Assembly: GCA_002431395.1 (NCBI GenBank)
Contig: DJEU01000040.1
Coordinates: forward strand, 34,235 to 98,234
Reading direction: 5' to 3'
DNA from: Lachnoclostridium sp. UBA5890
Lineage (GTDB): Bacteria; Bacillota; Clostridia; Lachnospirales; Lachnospiraceae
Length of the DNA stretch: 64,000 nucleotides
Below are positions 18,426 to 25,557 of this stretch, in pieces; position 1 is the first letter of the stretch; each line of letters starts with the position of its first letter. Under the pieces are notes generated by a model, which did not search any database, was not told where the DNA came from, and worked only from the letters and a program-made list of their open reading frames with translations. A program made the translations under genes and the position numbers.

Positions 18426-19544
18426 ATGGAAGTTTTACAAAATCTTATTCACCAGACAGCATTTGCAAACGGTACGTTGGATTGGCGTAACGTAGTTATG
18501 ATCTTTGTGGCATTCCTCTTTTTATACCTTGCCATTAAAAAGGGATATGAACCACTGCTTCTTGTGCCAATTGCGTTTGGTATGTTACTGGTTAATATTT
18601 ATCCGCCAATTATGGAAGAGGGCGGATTGTTGGAATTTTTCTTTAAACTGGACGAATGGTCGATCCTGCCATCTCTTATTTTCCTTGGAGTTGGTGCGAT
18701 GACAGACTTTGGTCCATTGATCGCAAATCCAAAGAGTTTTCTTTTGGGTGCAGCGGCACAGTTTGGTATCTTTGCCGCATACCTGCTTGCGATTGTCCTT
18801 GGATTCAATGGAAAAGCAGCAGCAGCGATCTCAATCATCGGTGGTGCCGATGGTCCTACCTCCATTTTCCTTGCCGGGAAACTGGGGCAGACAGAACTGA
18901 TGGGACCGATCGCCGTGGCGGCATATTCGTATATGTCACTGGTACCGATCATTCAGCCACCGATTATGAAACTCCTTACAACAAAGAAGGAACGAGAGAT
19001 CAAGATGGAACAGCTTCGTCCGGTTTCCAAACTGGAGCGAATCCTTTTCCCAATCATCGTTACGACGGTGGTATGCTTGATTCTTCCAAGTACAGCACCT
19101 CTCGTAGGTATGTTGATGCTTGGTAACCTTTTCCGTGAATCCGGAGTGGTTCCACAGTTGATGGAAACAGCATCCAATGCGATGATGTATATCGTAGTTA
19201 TCCTTCTTGGTACATCTGTAGGAGCAAAGACAAGTGGTGCTAACTTTATCCAGACAACGACATTGAAGATCGTTGTACTTGGTCTGGTTGCATTTGCTGT
19301 CGGTACAGCAGCCGGAGTTCTCTTTGGTAAATTGATGTGCAAAGTAACAAAGGGGAAAGTAAATCCTTTGATTGGTTCTGCCGGAGTATCGGCCGTTCCT
19401 ATGGCAGCCCGTGTATCTCAGAAGGTTGGTTCGGAAGCAGATCCTACAAACTTCCTTTTGATGCATGCGATGGGACCAAACGTAGCCGGAGTTATCGGTA
19501 CTGCAGTAGCAGCCGGTGTATTTATGGCAATATTTGGAATTTAA
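18426..19544 (+). CDS. Sodium-ion-translocating decarboxylase beta subunit (OadB/GcdB/MmdB)
   Basis: A 372-residue polytopic protein that decarboxylates carboxybiotin and exports sodium. The conserved GGADGPTSIFLAGKL with its essential aspartate is present near residue 140, as are the re-entrant GVGAMTDFGPLIANP and the C-terminal GPNVAGVIGTAVAAG. Length and about nine membrane segments match OadB/GcdB. It lies 28 bases after the carrier gene and 23 before the alpha subunit, each with AGGAGG-type ribosome sites. The beta subunit is shared by oxaloacetate, methylmalonyl-CoA and glutaconyl-CoA systems, so it does not reveal the substrate. Confidence 0.95.
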   Translation: MEVLQNLIHQTAFANGTLDWRNVVMIFVAFLFLYLAIKKGYEPLLLVPIAFGMLLVNIYPPIMEEGGLLEFFFKLDEWSILPSLIFLGVGAMTDFGPLIANPKSFLLGAAAQFGIFAAYLLAIVLGFNGKAAAAISIIGGADGPTSIFLAGKLGQTELMGPIAVAAYSYMSLVPIIQPPIMKLLTTKKEREIKMEQLRPVSKLERILFPIIVTTVVCLILPSTAPLVGMLMLGNLFRESGVVPQLMETASNAMMYIVVILLGTSVGAKTSGANFIQTTTLKIVVLGLVAFAVGTAAGVLFGKLMCKVTKGKVNPLIGSAGVSAVPMAARVSQKVGSEADPTNFLLMHAMGPNVAGVIGTAVAAGVFMAIFGI

Positions 19545-19567
19545 TAAAATTATAGGAGGAAACTATC

Positions 19568-20983
19568 ATGGCAGAAAAGATTGAAAAAAAGCCGATTAAA
19601 ATAACAGAAACCATTCTTCGTGATGCACACCAGTCATTGATCGCTACTCGTATGACGACCGAGCAGATGCTTCCTATCGTAGATAAGATGGATCAGGTCG
19701 GATTCCATGCAGTAGAGTGCTGGGGCGGTGCTACATTTGATGCCTCTCTTCGTTTCTTGAAAGAAGATCCATGGGAGAGACTTCGTAAATTGCGTGCCGG
19801 TTTTAAAAATACAAAACTGCAGATGCTGTTCCGTGGACAGAACATCCTTGGATACAATCATTATGCAGACGATGTAGTAGAATATTTTGTTCAGAAGTCA
19901 ATTGCAAATGGTATCGATATCATCCGTATTTTTGACTGTTTGAATGATATGCGTAACCTGGAAACTGCAGTAAAAGCAGCAAACAAAGAAAATGGTCATG
20001 CACAGATCGCCCTTTCTTATACACTGGGTGATGCTTATACATTAGATTATTGGAAAGATATGGCAAAGAAGATCGAAGATCTTGGTGCAAAATCACTTTG
20101 TATCAAAGATATGGCTGGTCTTTTGACACCATACAAGGCAACGGAATTGGTAACTGCTTTGAAAGAGTCTGTAGATATTCCGATTGACCTGCATACTCAT
20201 TATACTTCCGGTGTAGCTTCCATGACTTATTTGAAGGCTGTAGAGGCAGGATGTGATATCATTGATACCGCAATGTCTCCATTCGCTCTTGGAACAAGCC
20301 AGCCGGCTACGGAAGTTATGGTAGAGACATTCCGTGGAACACCATACGATACCGGATTGGATCAGAACCTTCTTGCTGAGATTGCAGAATACTTCCGTCC
20401 AATGCGTGAAGAAGCACTCGCAAGTGGTCTTATGAATACCAAAGTGCTTGGTGTTAATATCAAGACGCTGATGTATCAGGTACCTGGTGGAATGCTTAGT
20501 AACCTCGTATCCCAGTTGAAAGAAATGGGACAGGAAGACAAATACGAAGCCGTATTGGAAGAAGTACCTCGTGTAAGAAAAGACTTTGGTGAGCCACCAT
20601 TGGTTACTCCATCTTCTCAGATCGTTGGTACGCAGGCCGTGCTCAATGTTGTATCCGGTGAGCGTTATAAGATGGTTACCAAAGAATCTAAGAAACTTCT
20701 TTCCGGTGAGTTTGGTCAGACCGTAAAACCGTTTAATCCGGAAGTTCAGAAGAAGTGTATCGGTGATACGAAACCGATCACATGCCGTCCGGCCGATCTG
20801 ATCAAGCCACAGCTTGCAGATATCGAAAAAGAGATGGCTCAGTGGAAACAGCAGGACGAAGATGTATTGTCTTATGCATTGTTCCCACAGGTAGCTACGG
20901 AGTTCTTCAAATACCGTGAGGCACAGAAGACCAAAGTAGATCCAACTCTTGCGGACAAAGAAAACAAAGTATATCCGGTATAA
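19568..20983 (+). CDS. oadA: Oxaloacetate decarboxylase alpha / pyruvate carboxyltransferase subunit
   Basis: A 471-residue carboxyltransferase that exchanges carboxyl between oxaloacetate/pyruvate and biotin. The TIM-barrel domain starts with ETILRDAHQSLIATRM (metal aspartate), carries the probable carboxylated lysine in CIKDMAGLLTPY near residue 180 and the metal ligands in DLHTHYTSG near 207. The C-terminal conserved domain ends at about 470 with no biotinyl domain; the separate carrier at 18014 supplies it. In length and layout it resembles the 5S subunit of transcarboxylase. Last gene of the operon, followed by a hairpin at 21007-21062. Confidence 0.93.
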   Translation: MAEKIEKKPIKITETILRDAHQSLIATRMTTEQMLPIVDKMDQVGFHAVECWGGATFDASLRFLKEDPWERLRKLRAGFKNTKLQMLFRGQNILGYNHYADDVVEYFVQKSIANGIDIIRIFDCLNDMRNLETAVKAANKENGHAQIALSYTLGDAYTLDYWKDMAKKIEDLGAKSLCIKDMAGLLTPYKATELVTALKESVDIPIDLHTHYTSGVASMTYLKAVEAGCDIIDTAMSPFALGTSQPATEVMVETFRGTPYDTGLDQNLLAEIAEYFRPMREEALASGLMNTKVLGVNIKTLMYQVPGGMLSNLVSQLKEMGQEDKYEAVLEEVPRVRKDFGEPPLVTPSSQIVGTQAVLNVVSGERYKMVTKESKKLLSGEFGQTVKPFNPEVQKKCIGDTKPITCRPADLIKPQLADIEKEMAQWKQQDEDVLSYALFPQVATEFFKYREAQKTKVDPTLADKENKVYPV

Positions 20984-21006
20984 GATATATAATCTGACAG
21001 AATGAT

Positions 21007-21062
21007 AAGCCCGGGCAGACGTGTTACACTGTGAAGTGAAGCAATGTTTGACCGGGCTTTAA
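21007..21062 (+). terminator. Probable terminator after the decarboxylase operon
   Basis: AAGCCCGG (21007-21014) pairs with CCGGGCTT (21052-21059), enclosing about 37 bases with a smaller inner hairpin. The T-run is short (TTT), so strength is uncertain. Confidence 0.6.
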
Positions 21063-21106
21063 AGTATATTTGATAAAATGGGACAAAGTGTAAGGAGCAG
21101 AAAAGA

Positions 21107-22261
21107 GTGCACAATGTAAAACAACTACTGGAGAAAAATTTAAACGAATACACCCTGCGCGCCGTGGTAAGTAACCGCCGCAGCAAACAGGTTTCGCAGA
21201 AACTGGTATTCCGCCCTTTTATGGAAAAGAATAAGTTAATGTTTCAGCGGGAAGAGTATGCGAACAATCAGGTTTTTCATGAGAATATGGACAAGGAGAC
21301 GGCTGTAGAACAAATCTGCACCTTTTTGGAAAAAGATTACAAGCAGCTGGATCTTTTGTGTGAACAAAGTTCTTTCAGCGCATTAGTCAGCAAGAAAGGA
21401 AAATCTACCATAAAAGAAAATAAAAACCAAATCGCAAAGAAAATTGATCTTTCGCACAATCGTAAGAAAAGATACATTTTGGACACGGATGAAGTGATTC
21501 CGTTTTTGGTGGACCTCGGGGTACAGACCAAAGAAGGAAAGATTGTAGACAAAAAATATAAAAAATACAAGCAGATCAACCGGTTTCTTGAATTTGTGAA
21601 AGATGTGCTTCCGGAACTTCCGAAAGACCGCCCGGTCAAGATTATTGATTTCGGCTGTGGAAAATCGTACCTGACGTTTGCTGTATATTATTATCTTCAT
21701 ATTATGAACGGCAGAGACGTGGAGATGATCGGACTGGATCTGAAAAAAGATGTCATCGCGCATTGTAATCGTATGGCAGAAAAATATGAGTATACGAGTT
21801 TACATTTTCTGGAAGGGGATATCAGTACATACGATGGCGCAGACAGTGCCGATATGGTCATCACGCTTCATGCCTGTGATGTAGCCACGGATTTTGCTCT
21901 GGATAAGGCGGTGCACTGGAATGCGAAAGTGATTTTGTCGGTTCCATGCTGCCAGCATGAACTGAACGCACAGATCGAAAATGACGTATTAGAGCCGCTT
22001 TTGAAATATGGAATCTTAAAAGAGCGGTTTGCAGCATTGCTGACGGATGCGCTGCGGGCAAATCTGCTGGAACAGAACGGCTATGAAGTGCAGATCCTGG
22101 AATTTATCGACATGGAACATACGCCGAAAAATCTTTTGATACGTGCAGTAAAGTGGGGAGAAAAGGCGGATAAAAAGCAGGAAAAACTGGAAAACTCCTA
22201 CAAAACGCTGTGTGACGAGATGAATGCACATGGAACATTGGAAAAATTACTGAAGATGTAA
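21107..22261 (+). CDS. Class I SAM-dependent methyltransferase (Methyltransf_32-like)
   Basis: A 384-residue cytoplasmic methyltransferase. The SAM-binding motif I is KIIDFGCGKSYLTFAVYYYL near residue 180, motif II lies in VEMIGLDLKKDVI and motif IV-like residues in DMVITLHACDVATDFAL; VPCCQHELNAQI is typical of the family proposed to methylate RNA. The N-terminal 160 residues form an uncharacterised region with a Lys-rich stretch (KENKNQIAKKIDLSHNRKKR). The start is GTG at 21107, nine bases after AAGGAG. The stop codon lies inside a 17-bp sequence that is repeated 1.4 kb downstream at the far end of a repeat island. The RNA target is not known. Confidence 0.8.
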   Translation: MHNVKQLLEKNLNEYTLRAVVSNRRSKQVSQKLVFRPFMEKNKLMFQREEYANNQVFHENMDKETAVEQICTFLEKDYKQLDLLCEQSSFSALVSKKGKSTIKENKNQIAKKIDLSHNRKKRYILDTDEVIPFLVDLGVQTKEGKIVDKKYKKYKQINRFLEFVKDVLPELPKDRPVKIIDFGCGKSYLTFAVYYYLHIMNGRDVEMIGLDLKKDVIAHCNRMAEKYEYTSLHFLEGDISTYDGADSADMVITLHACDVATDFALDKAVHWNAKVILSVPCCQHELNAQIENDVLEPLLKYGILKERFAALLTDALRANLLEQNGYEVQILEFIDMEHTPKNLLIRAVKWGEKADKKQEKLENSYKTLCDEMNAHGTLEKLLKM

Positions 22262-22269
22262 AGAAAAAC
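22253..22269 (+). repeat. 17-bp direct repeat, left copy, bounding the repeat/toxin island
   Basis: AAGATGTAAAGAAAAAC covers the stop codon of the methyltransferase gene. An identical copy lies at 23663-23679, just before the ylxM promoter. Joining the two would place that promoter directly after the methyltransferase gene. Confidence 0.75.
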
Positions 22270-22313
22270 CTTGTTAAGTGTTTTTAACTATGTCACCGCT
22301 TTCAAATGATACA

Positions 22314-22608
22314 AGTTTATGATCTAACCATCGACAGAAACGAGAGCTATCTCACGATAAATCCTCATTTTTATCGAAGAATAAACAGTCTTATTGCATA
22401 AAACTCGATATTTATAAATCACACTGCTCCGCAGTGCACGCAAACAAAACCTCGATTATCATGCAAGCATGTAATCAGAGGTTTTTGTCTGCTGAAACGA
22501 TTTATAAATATCTCAGACAGTTATGCAATTGCGACTTATTCTTCTCTTAAAAATATCGATTTATAACGTTCGATAGCAAGTTCCTGTCGCTGGCTAGATT
22601 ATAAACCT
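22314..22608. repeat. Long imperfect palindrome of about 295 bp, full version
   Basis: The left arm (TCTAACCATCGACAG..., with ATTTATAAATC further in) is complementary to the right arm (...CTGTCGCTGGCTAGA). The arms match with small gaps along their length, and the exact centre is ATGCAAGCAT at 22461-22470. The central part AACCTC...GAGGTTTTT (22448-22487) is also a terminator-like hairpin. No coding frame was recognised. It resembles a MITE or similar non-autonomous palindromic element. A shortened version is at 23309-23410. Confidence 0.75.
22448..22487. terminator. Terminator-like hairpin at the centre of the palindrome
   Basis: AACCTCGATTA..CATGC pairs with GCATG..AATCAGAGGTT and is followed by TTTTTG on the plus strand and by AAAACCT (a T-run on the minus strand) on the other side. 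It could stop transcription from the methyltransferase gene. Confidence 0.6.
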
Positions 22609-22635
22609 ATAATATGTTTTTACAGCTTTGCTTTA

Positions 22636-22779
22636 TAGAAAAAATAAGTCCCTGCTTTGCTATGAGGGATTTAGAACACCGTCGGTACATAGAGGGCGTA
22701 GTTTGCCCTCATGTACCGCTACGAGTGTTCTTCTAAGCGGAAGCGGTCCCGAATGGAAAAGCAGGGGCTTATTATTCTA
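22636..22779. repeat. 144-bp inverted-repeat element C, copy 1
   Basis: The ends are near-perfect inverted repeats (TAGAAAAAATAAGTCCCTGC and its complement). Inside is a strong nested hairpin: GAACAC...GGTACAT..AGGGC pairing with GCCCT..ATGTACC...GTGTTC. Copy 2 at 23494-23637 has the same length and only a few differences. The flanks (ATATGTTTTTACA.CTTTGCTT on the left) are repeated as well. No frame is conserved; a MITE-like element or structured RNA are the alternatives. Confidence 0.75.
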
Positions 22780-22797
22780 AAAGTAAAACTGCAAAAA

Positions 22798-22873
22798 TGC
22801 CCTCATGTACCGCTACGAGTGTTCTTCTAAGCGGAAGCGGTCCCGAATGGAAAAGCGGGGGCTTATTTTTCTA
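22798..22873. repeat. Partial tandem copy of the right half of element C
   Basis: Seventy-six bases repeat the right half of copy 1 (from TGCCCTCATGTACCGCTACG to the terminal TTTTTCTA), with one change inside the end repeat (GCGGGGGC instead of GCAGGGGC). It looks like slippage or unequal recombination. Confidence 0.75.
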
Positions 22874-22917
22874 AAAGGCAAACTTGTAAAATTTTATTAA
22901 AGATGTAAGTTCTTGGA

Positions 22918-22949
22918 TTGACATAAAAGCGGTTAGGTGCTATTATAAT
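22918..22949 (+). promoter_or_regulatory. Promoter of the plus-strand antisense RNA
   Basis: A perfect TTGACA (22918-22923) and TATTAT (22941-22946) are 17 bases apart; an overlapping TATAAT is at 22944-22949. It drives transcription into the bidirectional terminator, opposing the toxin gene. Confidence 0.7.
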
Positions 22950-22954
22950 AGTTA

Positions 22955-23046
22955 GAAAGGTGCTACCGATAGACGGTTAGCCTGATAAAATTAGTAAGTC
23001 AAAAAATGACCGCTCAGTTTGTCAGAACTAGGGGCGGTCATTTTTG
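22955..23046 (+). ncRNA. Predicted antisense RNA of a type I toxin-antitoxin pair
   Basis: A transcript of about 90-95 bases is predicted from the promoter at 22918-22949 to the hairpin ending at 23045. Its 5' part (AAGGTGCTACC...CGGTTAGCCT) nearly matches the 5' end of the opposing toxin mRNA. Its 3' hairpin is complementary to the 3' end of that mRNA and covers the toxin stop codon. Convergent transcription onto one bidirectional terminator is the layout of Fst/par-type systems. No frame longer than a few codons is present. The RNA itself is inferred. Confidence 0.6.
23001..23046. terminator. Bidirectional terminator shared by toxin mRNA and antisense RNA
   Basis: AAAAATGACCGC (23002-23013) and GCGGTCATTTTT (23034-23045) form a perfect 12-bp stem. 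An inner AGTT/AACT pairing closes the loop. A and T runs on both sides make it work in both directions. Confidence 0.85.
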
Positions 23047-23139
23047 TGTCCTGCTATTTCTCGTACCAAAAGAATAGCCAAGACTAAAACAAGTCAGGCA
23101 CAGGCTGATAACAGCTATGAATCCTTCGATCGTGAGCAT
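23038..23139 (-). CDS. Small hydrophobic toxin-like peptide (type I toxin, holin-like family)
   Basis: A 33-residue peptide: an N-terminal MLTIEGFIAVISLCL, then TCFSLGYSFG and the polar tail TRNSRTQK. One hydrophobic helix followed by a charged tail, with the early (T/Y)EG(F) pattern, resembles the small holin-like or BsrE/TxpA/Fst-type membrane toxins of Firmicutes. GGAGGAGG (complement of 23149-23156) lies nine bases before the ATG; an in-frame GTG at 23145 is a less likely start. The mRNA has a promoter at 23250-23278, a leader of about 100 bases and an opposing RNA at its 3' end. Membrane depolarising toxicity is inferred from layout and size, not shown. Confidence 0.7.
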   Translation of the reverse strand: MLTIEGFIAVISLCLTCFSLGYSFGTRNSRTQK

Positions 23140-23249
23140 GAGCACGTACCTCCTCCGATGGATTTCCCCAAAGGGATTTCTATGTAAACAGAGCTAAAAC
23201 TCTCTGGAAGAGGCTAACCGCCTACCGTATATGGTAACACCTTAGCTAT

Positions 23250-23278
23250 ATTATATCAAACATATGTTCGAAATGCAA
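23250..23278 (-). promoter_or_regulatory. Sigma-A promoter of the toxin mRNA
   Basis: On the minus strand TTGCAT (complement of 23273-23278) and a perfect TATAAT (complement of 23250-23255) are 17 bases apart. The transcript then begins AAGGTGTTACC...CGGTTAGCCT, resembling the 5' end of the antisense RNA. Confidence 0.75.
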
Positions 23279-23308
23279 GAGGAAATTGAAAATTAGCATA
23301 GAAAATAT

Positions 23309-23410
23309 GCTTATGTTCTAACCATCGCCAGAAACGAGAGCTACCGCGCGATAAAAATATCGATTTATAACGTTCGATAGCAAGTTTCGTCGCTGGCTAG
23401 ACCATAAACC
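23309..23410. repeat. Short version of the long palindrome
   Basis: About 100 bp: only the outer arms of the element at 22314-22608 are kept (TCTAACCATCGCCAGAAACG and its partner CGTCGCTGGCTAGA), joined through ATAAAAATATCGATTTAT. It appears to be a deletion derivative lacking the central 190 bp. Confidence 0.75.
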
Positions 23411-23493
23411 CATATAAACTTTTTAACCTTGTATAAGGCGGTAATGGTGTAAGTAATTGCTTAAACATAATATGTTTTTACAACTTTGCTTTA

Positions 23494-23637
23494 TAGAAAA
23501 AATAAGTCCCTGCTTTGCTATGAGGGATTTAGAACACCGTCGGTACATAGAGGGCGTAGTTTGCCCTCATGTACCGCTACGAGTGTTCTTCTAAGCGGAA
23601 GCGGTCCCGAATGGAAAAGCAGGGACCTATTTTTCTA
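23494..23637. repeat. 144-bp inverted-repeat element C, copy 2
   Basis: Same length as copy 1 at 22636-22779 and identical except for a few bases, mostly in the right end (GGGACCTATTTTTCTA). Its end repeats are better matched than in copy 1. The flanking AAAATTTTATTAAAGATGTAA also follows the partial copy at 22873. Confidence 0.8.
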
Positions 23638-23662
23638 AAAGTAAAACTGCAAAATTTTATTA

Positions 23663-23679
23663 AAGATGTAAAGAAAAAC
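23663..23679 (+). repeat. 17-bp direct repeat, right copy
   Basis: AAGATGTAAAGAAAAAC, identical to 22253-22269. It ends three bases before the -35 box of the ylxM promoter. Confidence 0.75.
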
Positions 23680-23681
23680 TC

Positions 23682-23710
23682 TTGACATCCACCGCCAAAT
23701 ACGTTATACT
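23682..23710 (+). promoter_or_regulatory. Sigma-A promoter of the ylxM-ffh operon
   Basis: TTGACA (23682-23687) and TATACT (23705-23710) are separated by 17 bases, about 58 bases before the ylxM start. Confidence 0.85.
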
Positions 23711-23767
23711 CTGTAAAGGAAATTACTTAACAGGTTAATTTCGTAAAAGCAGGCAGGAGATGAGAAG

Positions 23768-24124
23768 ATGACAAAGACCAGTGTAAATGATTTGGATGAG
23801 ATCGTGCGTTTGTCTTACTTGTACGATTTTTATGGTCCCCTGCTTAAAGACAAACAGCGGCAGATTTTTGAAAATTATGTGCTGGATGATTATTCCCTGA
23901 GTGAGATTGCCGGTGAATACGGCATGACGAGGCAGGGGGTACATGATATCGTAAAGCGAAGCAGTGAAAAATTGGAAGAATATGAATCCAAATTGAAATT
24001 ATATAGAAGATTCCAGGGTGCCAGAGAGCGGCTGGAAAAAGTAGAAGAATTAGTCGGAGGCGAAAATCTGCAGAATGCAGAAAAGATTCGTTCTTTGACA
24101 CATGAAGTATATGAAATGTTATAA
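23768..24124 (+). CDS. ylxM: YlxM family DNA-binding protein, SRP operon
   Basis: A 118-residue helix-turn-helix protein always found just before ffh in Firmicutes and thought to influence signal recognition particle assembly or expression. A sigma-70 region 4-like fold is visible: LLKDKQRQIFENYVLDDYS followed by LSEIAGEYGMTRQGVHDIVK at about residues 42-61. The C-terminal third is a charged helix. GGCAGGAGA precedes the ATG. It is the first gene of the operon downstream of the 23682 promoter. Confidence 0.92.
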   Translation: MTKTSVNDLDEIVRLSYLYDFYGPLLKDKQRQIFENYVLDDYSLSEIAGEYGMTRQGVHDIVKRSSEKLEEYESKLKLYRRFQGARERLEKVEELVGGENLQNAEKIRSLTHEVYEML

Positions 24125-24151
24125 GAAAAGATTTGACAGGAGGTGACCGGA

Positions 24152-25498
24152 GTGGCATTTGACAGCCTGAGTGAAAAATTACAAAATGTTTTTAAGGGAT
24201 TACGAAGCAAAGGACGGCTTACGGAAGCCGATGTTAAGACGGCATTAAAAGAAGTAAAGATGGCTTTGCTGGAAGCCGATGTCAATTTTAAAGTAGTAAA
24301 GAATTTTGTGAAGGCAGTACAGGAAAAGGCAACCGGCGAGGATGTGTTAAACAGTCTGACACCGGGGCAGACCGTTATCAAATATGTAAATGAAGAATTG
24401 GTTTCCATGATGGGAGGCACGACAACAGAGATTTCCCTGCTTCCCGGCAATGAAATTACCGTCATTATGATGTGTGGTCTTCAGGGAGCCGGTAAAACGA
24501 CGACGGTAGCCAAACTCGCTGCCAAGTTTAAGGAAAAAGGGAAAAAGCCGTTATTGGCGGCCTGTGACATTTATCGTCCGGCAGCGATTGAACAGCTGCA
24601 GACCAATGGAGAAAAAGTAGGTGTACCGGTATTTTCGATGGGAACCGGACATAATCCGGTTGATATTGCCAAAGCGGCGGTTGAGCACGCGAAAGCAAAT
24701 CAGTACAACCTTGTATTTTTAGATACCGCCGGTCGACTTCATATTGATGAAGAATTGATGAATGAGTTGAAAAATATCAAGGCAGAGGTGGATGTCCACC
24801 AGACGATCTTGACAGTAGACTCCATGACCGGTCAGGATGCGGTCAATGTTGCTTCGACATTCGATGAAGCATTGAATATAGATGGTGTCATCTTAACGAA
24901 GCTAGATGGTGACACACGTGGTGGTGCGGCGCTTTCCATCCGCGCAGTCACGGGAAAACCGATTTTCTATGTCGGTATGGGAGAAAAACTTTCGGATCTG
25001 GAGCAGTTTTATCCGGATCGTATGGCATCCCGTATTCTCGGCATGGGAGACGTTATGACGCTGATTGAGAAGGCAGAGGCCCAGATCAATGAGGAAAAGG
25101 CGGCAGAACTCGGAAAGAAATTCAAAAACAATGAATTGGATTTCAATGATTTCTTAGAGCAGATGCAGCAAATGAAGAAAATGGGCGGTCTTACCAGCAT
25201 TTTGAGCATGCTTCCAGGCATGGGACTGCCGGCAGATCTCGACATTGACGATGATGCGCTGAAAGGAACAGAGGCCATTATTTATTCGATGACCAAAGAA
25301 GAGAGAACCAAGCCTTCCATCATCAATCCATCGCGCAAACGCCGTATTGCGGCAGGCGCCGGTGTGGATATCAGTGAAGTAAACAGACTCATCAAACAGT
25401 TTGAACAGAGCAAAAAGATGATGAAGCAGATGTCTGGTATGATGTCAGGCAAAAAGATGAAACGCGGAAAATTCAAATTTCCGTTTGGAGGAATGTGA
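24152..25498 (+). CDS. ffh: Signal recognition particle protein Ffh
   Basis: GTPase that binds 4.5S RNA and signal sequences and targets ribosomes to the membrane via FtsY. Length 448. N domain, then G domain with G1 GLQGAGKTTTVAKLA, DTAGRLHIDEELM and TKLDGDTRGGAALS; the Met-rich M domain covers about residues 300-448 with SMLPGMG and RIAAGAGVDISEVNRLI. The start is GTG at 24152, because AGGAGGTGA at 24138-24146 covers the other in-frame GTG at 24143. The spacing after ylxM is 27 bases. Confidence 0.97.
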   Translation: MAFDSLSEKLQNVFKGLRSKGRLTEADVKTALKEVKMALLEADVNFKVVKNFVKAVQEKATGEDVLNSLTPGQTVIKYVNEELVSMMGGTTTEISLLPGNEITVIMMCGLQGAGKTTTVAKLAAKFKEKGKKPLLAACDIYRPAAIEQLQTNGEKVGVPVFSMGTGHNPVDIAKAAVEHAKANQYNLVFLDTAGRLHIDEELMNELKNIKAEVDVHQTILTVDSMTGQDAVNVASTFDEALNIDGVILTKLDGDTRGGAALSIRAVTGKPIFYVGMGEKLSDLEQFYPDRMASRILGMGDVMTLIEKAEAQINEEKAAELGKKFKNNELDFNDFLEQMQQMKKMGGLTSILSMLPGMGLPADLDIDDDALKGTEAIIYSMTKEERTKPSIINPSRKRRIAAGAGVDISEVNRLIKQFEQSKKMMKQMSGMMSGKKMKRGKFKFPFGGM

Positions 25499-25557
25499 TT
25501 CAAATAGTTGTTATACTTTTTGAATAGATGAAATTACGTTAAAGGAGGTGAAACGAC

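Noticed and set aside
22314..23680. CRISPR array suggested by repeated blocks
   Set aside because: The repeats are long, few, palindromic and irregularly spaced; there are no regular spacers and no cas genes.
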